Virus record (IMG/VR): IMGVR_UViG_3300035670_000733
Location: 1 to 35,552 of that record
Length of the DNA stretch: 35,552 bases
From: a virus
Reading direction: 5' to 3' (one strand)
The notes under the pieces are model-generated. The model saw nothing but the letters and a program-made list of their open reading frames with translations, ran no database searches and was not told where the DNA came from. Below are positions 22,136-29,844 of the stretch, piece after piece; the stretch's first letter is position 1; every line of letters starts with the position of its first letter. The position numbers were made by a program, and so were the translations under genes.

Positions 22136-23781
22136 TACACGGCCCTCAGTTGTGGTTGTTCGGGTTGCTCTGGTGCGCCACCTTCCGGTGCGGCAGGCGG
22201 CTGCATCATTTGCTGCATCGCTGCGGCAGCTTCCATTGCCTTAACCTCTTCCACCAGTCGATCTTTCATGGGTGGCTCGACCATCTCCAGCAAGCTGGCC
22301 TTGCCAATTGCGCCAGCGTTGAACAGGCTAAAGGCCAAGTCTCTGGCATCTTCCATGAAGATTGGCGAGTTGGAATGTGCGTCCACTTTGACAACAAAGT
22401 CATTCGTAAACTGGGCGGCAATAAACTCGTTGCCATCTTCGTCACGGTAGCGCGTATCGTCATAGACCATCATCATCTTCAGATACAGCGTTGCAATTTT
22501 CTCAAGACTGTCTTCAATGGTCAATGCGCGTTTCTTGGCGCGGGAAGAACCCAGTCGAGCAAGCTGCGAGGCATGGCCTTGGCTACGAACGCCAGTTTCT
22601 CCACGACCTGACAGTACGCTGGTAATGCCAGAGGCTTCAGCAAACATAGCGTCAATCTCGCCGAGTTCGCGGAACAAGTCGTTCGGAATGTTTGGCGTAA
22701 ACTCTTCTACCTTGGCGTTAGGCATATCGGACGCCACCATGCCGTTGGCACGATTAAGCGCAAACATCTTTTCATCCAAGATTCCTTGGAAACCAATGAA
22801 CGCCTTGGGTGGATTGACTTGCTTGTCCAGCAATTCAAGTATCTGTCCGGTTCGTTTATTACGCATCTCTTGCAAGAACACAAGACGCTGCGTTTCAGAC
22901 TGCCCATAGTAGTAATCGTATTGAGGCGATGGGCAGATTTGAACGAACGGCTGCTCACCTTGTAGGAATAGGCTCTTGGATGCACGATCATAGATTACGA
23001 TGTCTGGATCAGCAATGGTGACGCAGACGTAATCATCTACCTTATCGTCGTATATCCAAAGCTCCCGCATCTTGACGGTAGGCTCTGCAATCTGTGGCGT
23101 GTACGTCATGTTGCCAGCCAGATTCATCTGCACGTTACCGTAGATCGTCGGATCAACCGCAGAAGTGACTAGGCGCTCAACGCCTTCAGGGTACTTCTTG
23201 GTTTGTTGTTCAGCTAACGCAATGCGACTTAGGATTTCGTCACGCTTTTCATGCGAGTACAGGCGTGAGTAGAGTTCCGATTTGGTCATGTAGAACTCTT
23301 GCACCATTGCCTCTTGGCGGTCTGTGTACGGTGTGTCTTCGCGTAGCACGCCAAACACGCCGGGTTCCACCATGTAGGGGTGGATACCATTGCGCCAGAT
23401 TAGTTTGACAAAGGTGGAGTTGTAGCAAAACGCCCAGTTCAATGCCTGACCGAACACTTGGTCTGCGTTACTAGCAGTCCAGTAGTCGTGCAATGCTTTG
23501 GTCAGCGCAGGAATTTTCTTTTTGAACACTTCAGGCACAGACGCGCCGATCTTGATGGAGAAGCGCGTCGTGTCTGCCGAGTACATAAAGGCAGACAGTT
23601 GATCAATGTGCGGATAGATTTTATTGAAGTGTGCAGGCGGTGAGTTTTGATCAGCGCCGAATAGGTAGTAGGAGCGTAGGGTGGAGTATTGTGCTTGGCG
23701 TTCACCTTGAGACACCAGACACTTGTTCATAATGTCGATGTAGAACGCTTGGCGATCAACTGGGTTCTCAGGAATTCTCAT
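22135..23781 (-). CDS. Portal protein
   Basis: A 548-residue protein with the portal pattern of short-tailed phages: an N-terminal helix (MRIPENPVDRQAFYIDIMNKC), a long central clip/stem region (QALNWAFCYNSTFVKLIWRNGIHP, RVVYDRA-type strand DIVIYDRASKSLF) and a helical wing. The C-terminus ends in a Met/Pro/Glu/Gln tail (AAAMQQMMQPPAAPEGGAPEQ). It forms the 12-subunit ring at one vertex through which DNA is packed. It overlaps the next gene by four bases. Length and order relative to terminase and scaffold are typical. Confidence 0.85.
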   Translation of the reverse strand: MRIPENPVDRQAFYIDIMNKCLVSQGERQAQYSTLRSYYLFGADQNSPPAHFNKIYPHIDQLSAFMYSADTTRFSIKIGASVPEVFKKKIPALTKALHDYWTASNADQVFGQALNWAFCYNSTFVKLIWRNGIHPYMVEPGVFGVLREDTPYTDRQEAMVQEFYMTKSELYSRLYSHEKRDEILSRIALAEQQTKKYPEGVERLVTSAVDPTIYGNVQMNLAGNMTYTPQIAEPTVKMRELWIYDDKVDDYVCVTIADPDIVIYDRASKSLFLQGEQPFVQICPSPQYDYYYGQSETQRLVFLQEMRNKRTGQILELLDKQVNPPKAFIGFQGILDEKMFALNRANGMVASDMPNAKVEEFTPNIPNDLFRELGEIDAMFAEASGITSVLSGRGETGVRSQGHASQLARLGSSRAKKRALTIEDSLEKIATLYLKMMMVYDDTRYRDEDGNEFIAAQFTNDFVVKVDAHSNSPIFMEDARDLAFSLFNAGAIGKASLLEMVEPPMKDRLVEEVKAMEAAAAMQQMMQPPAAPEGGAPEQPEQPQLRAV

Positions 23782-24191
23782 TTGATCTGTAAATTCTCAT
23801 GGTCGGCAATGTAAGACCCCACTTTCGGGCCACTCAAATTCGTACCCGCTTGCTTGACCGCCTGCATTCCTGATACTGACTCACCCGCAATCGAGTTAAG
23901 GTTGTAGCCACCCAGTTCCGCAGGCGATCCCCAACGGGGTGCGAACGGATTATTGGACGTAGCATGGCGCGGCGGTTGCGCCTCACCTTCTCTGGTCGAT
24001 TTAATATCGCTCATCTTGAAGTCTAGCGCAAGTTGTTTTAGCGTTTTGTCATTATGTTTCGTTGCATCACTGGCAATTCCGACAGGTTGCAAGAACACTA
24101 ACTGCACATCGGTGCAGCCAGAAGGACATACTGCCTGCCGACTTTCAAAGTAGCCATGCACCGGACACTTGTAATCATGTAATACACTCAT
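23778..24191 (-). CDS. Zinc-finger-like protein next to portal (137 aa)
   Basis: A 137-residue protein. The start has a Cys/His cluster, CPVHGYFESRQAVCPSGC, that could bind one zinc. The rest is Ser/Pro/Asn-rich with conserved-looking ATSNNPFAPRWGSP and GYNLNSIAGESVSGM. Proteins of this layout occur next to portal in other short-tailed phages; no role is established. It overlaps the portal start by four bases and has a strong GAGGGGCTAAC leader. Confidence 0.65.
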   Translation of the reverse strand: MSVLHDYKCPVHGYFESRQAVCPSGCTDVQLVFLQPVGIASDATKHNDKTLKQLALDFKMSDIKSTREGEAQPPRHATSNNPFAPRWGSPAELGGYNLNSIAGESVSGMQAVKQAGTNLSGPKVGSYIADHENLQIK

Positions 24192-24200
24192 GTTAGCCCC

Positions 24201-24590
24201 TCACTTTTTTAACAAATGTGGTTTTGTATAGTCGTACTTGTTAATGGGTTTAACGGACAAGCCAATTTTGCCGTTATTCATCTCTAGCGTGTAGCCACGC
24301 TTTAGCGTTTTGCCAAAATCCTTGGGTGGGTGGTAGTCCAGCTTCATTCTGCCAGCAATATCCATCCTCATACCGGCCTCGCCGTTCTCCAAAGCCAGCA
24401 AAGCCTTGGAAATACGGCGCTGTGTGGTCTCAGAAACAGGCATTTTTAACTCAAAAAAGGCCTTTTTCATGTTCCGATAGTCCACCCCTGCCAACTTCGC
24501 AAATTCAGCCATTGAGTAGCCTCTTTTGCGATTTAGCCGCATATTGTGCAGTCTTAGCTTGATTTCAGCGATGGAAAGTACCGTAATCAT
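24201..24590 (-). CDS. HTH protein in the small-terminase position (129 aa)
   Basis: A 129-residue protein. Residues about 8-68 hold an HTH-like core (YSMAEFAKLAGVDYRNMKKAFFELKMPVSETTQRRISKALLALE), followed by strands (GKTLKRGYTLEMNNGKIGLSVK). It begins at an ATG overlapping the terminase stop (TGATG); a TTG one codon upstream is the alternative. A DNA-binding protein beside TerL could be the missing small terminase, or a regulator. No family match that decides it. Confidence 0.6.
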   Translation of the reverse strand: MITVLSIAEIKLRLHNMRLNRKRGYSMAEFAKLAGVDYRNMKKAFFELKMPVSETTQRRISKALLALENGEAGMRMDIAGRMKLDYHPPKDFGKTLKRGYTLEMNNGKIGLSVKPINKYDYTKPHLLKK

Positions 24591-26347
24591 CAAAAACCCA
24601 GTGCTTTTAGGTAATTTGACACCTGTTTTTGTACCTGAACCTGCCCACCATGCTCATTTTCGTCGGATTTTGACTCTTTTTTGTCTCTAGTTACCCGGTT
24701 TGCGATCAATCTTGGCTGTAATTGCTCTGCAAAAGCGGCTGTAGCTAATGCTGAGGCGATCACGCGGTCATCTTTTGACCTGCCAGCAGCGGCAATCGTG
24801 CCACCTTCGCGCACAATCCCCTTCATTTCGTCAATGCACTCTTCCGAATACACCTTCAACATCCCGCGCTCGAAGTAATCCTTCAGGTAATTCAGCATTC
24901 GCTCCTTGGAAGAATGCGTTGTCACCCAACCAATGCTGTTGCTAATGCCGAAACTGTCGTTTCTCCGCCAGAGATAATGCTGCATATTGCCTAAAACGTC
25001 GTTCAGGTGTCGGGCTTCCGACGGTGGCAACGACATGGCCTGCCTTCTTAGGTTCCTCATCTCGTTAATCACGGCCTGTCCGGGGCCGTTGACTTCCAAG
25101 TTGAGCAAGGAATTGCCATAAGCGCCAGCCAGATAGCAGATCACCCAAGCGAATTGGAAGGTATTTAACTCCGAGGTGGCAAACTCTGCAACCTGTTCCA
25201 TGCCATCGGCATAGCAGCGGTACACCTGAATGCAGAAACGGTCTGCCCAGTCCGACGATCCATAGGCAGGATCAGCACCCACGACGTAGTAGGCGTTGGG
25301 TACGGGTTCTTCCCAAATCTTTAGCGTGGCTAATCGTTCACTACTTTGGATCAGCGTGGTGTCTTGGAAGTTGGCACCCATGCTAAAGCGGTAGGAAATG
25401 AATGGAGAGCGTTTAGCTTCCTTCATGGCGTCGGTACAACGGGCGGTCGAGAAGAAGGAGGTTCCCGTCATCACAAAGGCGTAGTCCTCTGTGGGTGGGA
25501 ATTCCTGATACATCAGGCCGTCGTCTTTCAAACCTTCATGCAGCTTCCAGCGCCACCAAGCAATCTGCCGAGAGTTGATCTCGTAGTTGTACATTTTCTT
25601 GATGTCTTTCGTCCACTCCTTTTCTTCGGGCGAAAGTTTGCCATCCCAGTACACCTTGTAAATGTCTGACTTGGGATCAGCCATGTACAACTGGTTACGC
25701 CACCAGCCACAGAAAATGGCCTTTTGTGTTCGCGCACGTTTGGCAGTTGTCCACATATCGTGGAACATATTGAAGCCTCGCGCCGTACTCTCGAACATAT
25801 AGTAACGAAGCGGGTTAGTTTCAGCCAAGGACGCAAGCAGAGAAGCCAAGCCTTCCTCGTCGCCCCATGAAGACGTTTCCGTGCCATGCAAGAAGGTAAT
25901 GCCCTTGCCTCGACCCAACCCACCTTTGGCTCTGGTACCCGCCACCTGATAGAACATACGACTGCGGTTTTGCAGTACCAACTGATTGCGGTTGTGGCTC
26001 ATCAGTGGAATCTTGTACTGCTTGGGTAAGCCATCCATGTACATGGAGAGCGTACTTCTAAACTGCTCCCGGTTTTCTTCCGTGTCAGTTGTCAGCGTTC
26101 CTTGCATACCGGGATGGATGAAGTGCCAGTAAAGGTCGAGTGCCAAGGATATGGTGGTAATACCAAGCTGACGCCCTTTCAGTACCACAAAGAAATGGAT
26201 GTCATCTTGCAGACCACGCGCTACCTCATCCATGACATAGGTTTGGGTGCCAAGCAGTCGCTCACCCAAGGTGATCATGCCTTGTTCTTTGGACTCAATC
26301 CTTAACTGGCGGCAGAAGCGATAGAAGTTCTTGCGATCAAACTGCAT
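24590..26347 (-). CDS. terL: Terminase large subunit
   Basis: A 585-residue packaging motor from the ATG at 26347. The ATPase part has a Walker A-type KGRQLGITT (57-65), a Walker B-like ITFLHGTETS near 150 and AETNPLRYYMFESTARGF as the coupling region. The nuclease part has GADPAYG (357-363) and later acidic motifs. It drives DNA into the procapsid and cuts it. An upstream in-frame ATG at 26422 would lie inside the neighbouring gene; family resemblance at MQFDRKNFYRFCRQLRIESK favours 26347. The start overlaps the DUF5672-like gene by 11 bases. Confidence 0.9.
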   Translation of the reverse strand: MQFDRKNFYRFCRQLRIESKEQGMITLGERLLGTQTYVMDEVARGLQDDIHFFVVLKGRQLGITTISLALDLYWHFIHPGMQGTLTTDTEENREQFRSTLSMYMDGLPKQYKIPLMSHNRNQLVLQNRSRMFYQVAGTRAKGGLGRGKGITFLHGTETSSWGDEEGLASLLASLAETNPLRYYMFESTARGFNMFHDMWTTAKRARTQKAIFCGWWRNQLYMADPKSDIYKVYWDGKLSPEEKEWTKDIKKMYNYEINSRQIAWWRWKLHEGLKDDGLMYQEFPPTEDYAFVMTGTSFFSTARCTDAMKEAKRSPFISYRFSMGANFQDTTLIQSSERLATLKIWEEPVPNAYYVVGADPAYGSSDWADRFCIQVYRCYADGMEQVAEFATSELNTFQFAWVICYLAGAYGNSLLNLEVNGPGQAVINEMRNLRRQAMSLPPSEARHLNDVLGNMQHYLWRRNDSFGISNSIGWVTTHSSKERMLNYLKDYFERGMLKVYSEECIDEMKGIVREGGTIAAAGRSKDDRVIASALATAAFAEQLQPRLIANRVTRDKKESKSDENEHGGQVQVQKQVSNYLKALGF

Positions 26348-27155
26348 GGATGGTGTATCCGTAGTGCTGCTCGAACATGGCTTTAGCCTGCACTTCACCC
26401 ATAATCTGCTGTGTCTGCTCATCCGTCAGTTTCCAAAGCATCTCGCCGTTAGAGAGCAACTGTCTAAACCGACTGTGATGACCAAATATCTTGGTCGAGT
26501 TCATGCCATTATGAATTGGGCCAAAGTGTTCAAAGGAAAACAACTTAGCCACTTCTAATGGCGCATAGCGCATCCCCACATTTTCCATTGCAGGACGCAT
26601 GAAGCACGATAACTGCACATCCTCGTTGTTCAATATGGCTTCAGGAAAGTGGCGGCGCATGATGCCGTACTTAGAAGGTGCTTCCAAGAAGGCTTTACTA
26701 CGCAAGGAGAAGCCACCATTCTGGACAATCAAAGCACCGGTATAGTCTTTCTTATCCACGCACCACTGATACATGGTGGAGAACTCACCATTGGGTAGTA
26801 AGGCGGCATGACTAGGGCCACCAATGTAGTCATAGTTGAACCAATCATCATTCCAATTCTCAGCATTCAATGCCCAACCATCATGCTGCACAATCAAGGC
26901 GTAGTCAGTCTCAATGTAGTTATGCAGGGCGTACATCACAAACTCGGAATACCCCTGATAGTCCAAGGGCGCACCAATGATCTTCTGGTGCATGAAGGTG
27001 ATGTCTAACTCGGTATTGGTAATCAACAGCGACTTGCAACCGGGCAGTGCGTCGGCAGTCTTTCTCAATGCTGGCAGTGCAATCTTTCCCCGACCATCAC
27101 CATAAATGGCAACTACGGTAATGTCTTCAAAACTTTTTTGTTTTACGTCGCTCAT
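26337..27155 (-). CDS. DUF5672-like glycosyltransferase
   Basis: A 272-residue protein with DUF5672 hallmarks: YALIVQHDGWALNAENWNDDWFNYDYIGGPS, IVQNGGFSLRSKAFLEAP and a C-terminal FSFEHFG. These proteins are GT-A-like and are predicted to add sugars. The ATG at 27155 has AGAGGG upstream; a TTG at 27161 is possible. It stands directly before terL, an unusual neighbour, and the two overlap. With the transferase at 2147 and methyltransferase at 3083 it suggests glycan changes on host, virion or DNA. Confidence 0.74.
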   Translation of the reverse strand: MSDVKQKSFEDITVVAIYGDGRGKIALPALRKTADALPGCKSLLITNTELDITFMHQKIIGAPLDYQGYSEFVMYALHNYIETDYALIVQHDGWALNAENWNDDWFNYDYIGGPSHAALLPNGEFSTMYQWCVDKKDYTGALIVQNGGFSLRSKAFLEAPSKYGIMRRHFPEAILNNEDVQLSCFMRPAMENVGMRYAPLEVAKLFSFEHFGPIHNGMNSTKIFGHHSRFRQLLSNGEMLWKLTDEQTQQIMGEVQAKAMFEQHYGYTIHAV

Positions 27156-27381
27156 TGTCAAAGCCCTCTAAGTTCCAATTAGCAATCCTGTACCGCGCCT
27201 CGTAGTCTTTAGCCACCGCCAATAACTCTCGCACAATCTCAGGGCGATACACCTCTTTCCACCTTGCTACCAACGCCCTCTTCTGTTTGGCATCCTGTGC
27301 GGCAATGGCATTCCTCATCTCATAGCGCAACATCTGGCGCGACAACAACAACTCCTCCTGATAGCGTTCAGGACTGTCCAT
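27127..27381 (-). CDS. Small basic helical protein (84 aa)
   Basis: An 84-residue charged helical protein (PERYQEELLLSRQMLRYEMRNAIAAQDAKQKRALVARWKEVYRPEIVRELL). I prefer the ATG at 27381, which overlaps the HTH gene by 14 bases; an ATG at 27435 after GGGGAT would extend it by 18 residues. No family recognised. Position between a regulator and the terminase block could fit a packaging accessory protein; this is inference. Confidence 0.5.
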   Translation of the reverse strand: MDSPERYQEELLLSRQMLRYEMRNAIAAQDAKQKRALVARWKEVYRPEIVRELLAVAKDYEARYRIANWNLEGFDNERRKTKKF

Positions 27382-27601
27382 CTGCCGCTTGCGCCAAAGC
27401 CTTGATCTCACGAATCTCCAATCCAAAGGCGTCATGTATCCCCAACATCAACTGCGCACTGACCGGCAAATGCCGATGCCGTACCCGACTGATATACCCA
27501 GACTGCACCTCCAACACACGCGCCAACTCCCGATCATTCTTTAACCCAAATGCAGCTATCAAATGATCCAACAAGGCGTGCGCCTTCTTTGCTTTCAACA
27601 T
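27368..27601 (-). CDS. XRE-type HTH regulator (77 aa)
   Basis: A 77-residue protein with a lambda-repressor-like HTH (FGLKNDRELARVLEVQSGYISRVRHRHLPVSAQLMLGIHDAFGL). The order of helices matches XRE regulators. It is third in the leftward operon, 480 bases from the TACAGT/ACTGTA dyad at 28096-28113. A repressor acting on that control region is plausible but not shown. The start follows GGGAGGGGCT with short spacing. Confidence 0.75.
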   Translation of the reverse strand: MLKAKKAHALLDHLIAAFGLKNDRELARVLEVQSGYISRVRHRHLPVSAQLMLGIHDAFGLEIREIKALAQAADGQS

Positions 27602-27614
27602 AGCCCCTCCCTAT

Positions 27615-27857
27615 TCAAACTTTGTTTTCATCTACACGATGATCGCCACACCAATCATTCACAAACACTACCGGGTAGCCATCAACTGTTGGCGCATGGC
27701 GGCGGCACCGACCAAGGTCATAACCTAGCTTTGCATCCGGTTGTTTTGGTACAAACCACATACAAGTGTTGCAACGCATTCCTTCAGACCGATGCTTCCA
27801 AGGATCAACCTTTTTCAAATGCTCTTCGTATATCTCTTTTAATGTATCGCTATCCAT
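27615..27857 (-). CDS. Small zinc-binding protein (80 aa)
   Basis: An 80-residue protein from the ATG at 27857 after AGGGAGG; a longer reading overlaps the DUF7303-like gene more and is unlikely. Cysteines and histidines are arranged CNTCMWFVP, GRCRRHAPTVDGYP and DWCGDH, suggesting one zinc site that holds a small beta fold. This type of protein is common in phages and has no established role. Confidence 0.68.
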   Translation of the reverse strand: MDSDTLKEIYEEHLKKVDPWKHRSEGMRCNTCMWFVPKQPDAKLGYDLGRCRRHAPTVDGYPVVFVNDWCGDHRVDENKV

Positions 27858-27867
27858 TAAAGCCTCC

Positions 27868-28080
27868 CTATTCAATTCGCCATACCCGAATACCGTCACC
27901 TTCCCGACGGCACACAAACTTCCTCTCCAACCGCTTACCCCGAATCCGGTTGTAATTGCACAGCACATTCATATTCCCACCCGGCACAAAGAAACTCTCA
28001 CCCACCTGTAAAGCCTCATGCGGGTAGTTATGCCGAACCTTAACTTCAGGCATCGGTACATCGCTATCTATTTCATACAT
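27868..28080 (-). CDS. DUF7303-like small protein (70 aa)
   Basis: A 70-residue beta-prone protein. HEALQVGESFFVPGGNMNVLCNYNRIRGKRLERKFVCRREGDGIRVWRIE carries the VGESFFVPG hallmark of small phage proteins grouped as DUF7303-like. The ATG has an excellent GGAGGTG site. It is the first confident gene of the leftward arm, just inside the divergent control region. Function unknown; the basic core may bind nucleic acid. Confidence 0.68.
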   Translation of the reverse strand: MYEIDSDVPMPEVKVRHNYPHEALQVGESFFVPGGNMNVLCNYNRIRGKRLERKFVCRREGDGIRVWRIE

Positions 28081-28095
28081 TCACACCTCCGTTAA

Positions 28096-28113
28096 TACAG
28101 TAAACCAACTGTA
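28096..28113. promoter_or_regulatory. Operator-like dyad before the leftward arm
   Basis: TACAGT (28096-28101), six bases, then ACTGTA (28108-28113): a perfect 6-6-6 inverted repeat 15 bases before the leftward start at 28080. Its size suits a dimeric HTH repressor such as the one encoded at 27368-27601. Confidence 0.45.
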
Positions 28114-28138
28114 CCATAAATAACGTCTAGGAAAAGCC

Positions 28139-28190
28139 AAATTTACTTGGGGCGGGGAAACCAGAAAACGTAAATTTTCTTGGTGCGGGG
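28139..28190. repeat. Pair of 19-bp direct repeats
   Basis: 28139-28157 and 28172-28190 share 17 of 19 bases (AAATTTACTTGGGGCGGGG against AAATTTTCTTGGTGCGGGG), 33 bases apart. On the minus strand they fall in an open frame as PPHQENLRF and PPQVNLAF. They are either regulatory sites or a duplicated coding piece. Confidence 0.6.
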
Positions 28191-28502
28191 GATGAAATAG
28201 GGCGCGCAACCACGGAGGGTCAAACCCCATCGCGTTGCCACAAAGATAACAGACCAATCCCTATCGCCTGACCATGCCCGATAGGAATGACCTATGCCCT
28301 TGTCATGCTGTCAATTGCATGAATGGCACCGTTGACCCTTTGGTAATTGACCAATAGACAATGTTGCATGGTAAACAACCCCTCTACCCCTTGTTAATAA
28401 ATATACAAGGGAGCGAGGATTGACAATATATGCAAAGTTACCACTCCGACAATCCCTAATAGATTGCATATATCCCTATATACAAGCCAATAGAAAAATA
28501 TA

Positions 28503-28522
28503 TACCTATATATATATAGGTA
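28503..28522. promoter_or_regulatory. Perfect 20-bp AT palindrome
   Basis: TACCTATATATATATAGGTA at 28503-28522 reads the same on both strands. It lies four bases upstream of the -35 of the rightward promoter, so it could be an activator or repressor site or an easily melted element. Confidence 0.6.
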
Positions 28523-28526
28523 GGCC

Positions 28527-28555
28527 TTGAGTTAATACGCACACTCATCTATATT
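28527..28555 (+). promoter_or_regulatory. Rightward early promoter
   Basis: TTGAGT (28527-28532), a 17-base spacer, then TATATT (28550-28555, 5 of 6 consensus bases). Predicted start lies near 28562, giving a 42-base leader to the ATG at 28604. The flanking AT palindrome and start-site dyad support a regulated promoter for host sigma70. Confidence 0.6.
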
Positions 28556-28561
28556 TGAACC

Positions 28562-28578
28562 TATGCACTAAGTGCATA
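28562..28578. promoter_or_regulatory. Operator-like dyad at the early transcription start
   Basis: TATGCACT-A-AGTGCATA (28562-28578) is a perfect 8-1-8 inverted repeat. It covers the predicted +1 of the rightward promoter and ends 25 bases before the first ATG. A protein bound here would block transcription. Confidence 0.5.
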
Positions 28579-28603
28579 TTTCCTAAATCATAAGGGGTTA
28601 ATC

Positions 28604-28819
28604 ATGAATATCGTTAATGCTTACGTTTTCTCTGAATGTAACGGCAATGGTCGTGCCTATTGGGTAGGCGAGTGCGAAGCATTGCCTATTCGCACCAATG
28701 TTCCCGAATTACAGGGTGAATTAGTCGAATTCTTAGGCGATACACGCGAAGCTGTCATTCAGCAAATTATTTGCACTTTGCAAGCAAGGGGCATTTCAGG
28801 CCGCTTGCGTATCAAGTAA
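28604..28819 (+). CDS. Hypothetical early protein (71 aa)
   Basis: A 71-residue protein, first of the rightward arm, after AAGGGGTTAATC. A beta start (NIVNAYVFSECNGNGRAYWVGECEAL) is followed by a helix (DTREAVIQQIICTLQARGISGRLRIK). No family recognised. The early position fits a host-takeover protein; nothing in the sequence shows which target. Confidence 0.6.
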   Translation: MNIVNAYVFSECNGNGRAYWVGECEALPIRTNVPELQGELVEFLGDTREAVIQQIICTLQARGISGRLRIK

Positions 28820-28833
28820 TCATCAAACCGCTT

Positions 28834-28854
28834 GCCAGTGCGTTAACTGGCTTT
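28834..28854 (+). terminator. Weak stem-loop before the ArdC gene
   Basis: GCCAGT (28834-28839) pairs with ACTGGC (28846-28851) around a 6-base loop, followed by only TTT. It is weaker than the other terminators and may let most transcripts through, or control how much ArdC is made. Confidence 0.35.
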
Positions 28855-28877
28855 CCTACACTCATCAGGGGCTAATC

Positions 28878-29768
28878 ATGAAAATCGACATTGCGCAGCA
28901 AATTACCGACCGCATCATTTCCGAACTCGAAAAGGGTGCAACGCCGTGGGTTAAACCGTGGCGTTATCTCAAGGGGCAGGCAGGTCAAGGGATGCCGTTC
29001 AATCCGGCTAGTGGTACGGTTTATCGCGGTATTAACCATTTCTGGCTGTCAATGCAACCCTTTGCAATCCCTTACTACGTCACGTTCAAACAAGCGCAAC
29101 AGCTTGGCGGTAGCGTCTTAGCAGATCAAAAGGGAACACCGGTTGTCTATTGGAATGTTCACCGGCGGGAAACAATCGGCGACAAGGGCGAATCGGTAAC
29201 TTCTGCCTATGCCTTCATCAAACATTACTATGTTTTCAACATTGAACAATGCTCTGGCATTGAACTGCCTGCTATGCCTGAAATTCCAGCAGTAGATTGG
29301 AACCCTTGCGAACAGGCCGATCAAATAGTTAATCGTTTGCAATTGTCCGGCGGTTTAACACACGCAGGTGATTCTGCCTATTACAGGCCTAGCACTGACG
29401 CCATTGTGATGCCGCCGCAAGCGGCATTTGATACCCGTGAAAATTATTATGCAACTTTGCTACATGAAAGCGTACACGCTTCAGGCCATGAAAAGCGATT
29501 AAAGCGAATCACGCCTGCCAGATTCGGCAGCGAAAATTATGCTTTTGAGGAGCTAGTAGCAGAATTGGGTGCTGCCATGCTTTGCGCTAAGTGCGGAATC
29601 GACGGTGACTTGCGCCATGCTGGCTACATTGAAAATTGGCTACAGGCTTTGCGGAATGACAAAAAATTCATTCTCTCAGCAGCAGCTAAAGCACAAAACG
29701 CACTGGATTATCTGACTGGTAGCCAAGCGGATGAACATGGCGAGATTACCGAAGCAATAGCGGCATAA
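28878..29768 (+). CDS. ardC: ArdC-like antirestriction protein
   Basis: A 296-residue protein. The N-terminal domain (AQQITDRIISELEKGATPWVKPW at 6-28, GTVYRGINHFWL, and KQAQQLGGSV) is the ssDNA-binding DUF1738/ArdC-N type. The C-terminal zincin domain has HESVH at 196-200 (HExxH), GHEKRL after it, and the downstream EELVAE helix (224-229) with the likely third ligand. ArdC proteins protect incoming DNA from restriction enzymes; the metal site is intact. Placement as second gene of the early arm fits entry-stage defence. A GGGGCTAATC leader precedes it. Confidence 0.88.
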   Translation: MKIDIAQQITDRIISELEKGATPWVKPWRYLKGQAGQGMPFNPASGTVYRGINHFWLSMQPFAIPYYVTFKQAQQLGGSVLADQKGTPVVYWNVHRRETIGDKGESVTSAYAFIKHYYVFNIEQCSGIELPAMPEIPAVDWNPCEQADQIVNRLQLSGGLTHAGDSAYYRPSTDAIVMPPQAAFDTRENYYATLLHESVHASGHEKRLKRITPARFGSENYAFEELVAELGAAMLCAKCGIDGDLRHAGYIENWLQALRNDKKFILSAAAKAQNALDYLTGSQADEHGEITEAIAA

Positions 29769-29844
29769 AACCCGATTGTATGCGTCTTTAGGGGCGCATA
29801 CGGGCGTGTTTTAACGCCATTTCCTAAACTCTAAGGGGTAAGCA

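Larger units (their letters stand above)
28081..28603. promoter_or_regulatory. Divergent control region between the two arms
   Basis: A 523-base stretch without a confident gene, between the leftward and rightward starts. It holds a dyad at 28096-28113, a 19-bp direct repeat pair (28139-28190), a 20-bp AT palindrome (28503-28522), a promoter (28527-28555) and a 17-bp dyad (28562-28578). The half near the rightward gene is AT-rich. One minus-strand reading frame (28081-28257) is open but lacks a convincing start. No good leftward promoter boxes were found. Confidence 0.75.

Noticed and set aside
22036-22611. A 191-codon plus-strand frame opposite portal
   Set aside because: Overlaps the portal coding sequence in full and has no ribosome site.
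28201-28245. tRNA- or riboswitch-like folding around GGGTCAAACCC
   Set aside because: A short nested inverted repeat exists, but there is no cloverleaf, anticodon arm or CCA context.
29778-29818. Two stem-loops after the ArdC gene as a terminator
   Set aside because: GTATGCG/CGCATAC and GGCGT/ACGCC can pair, but no T run follows directly; not called.
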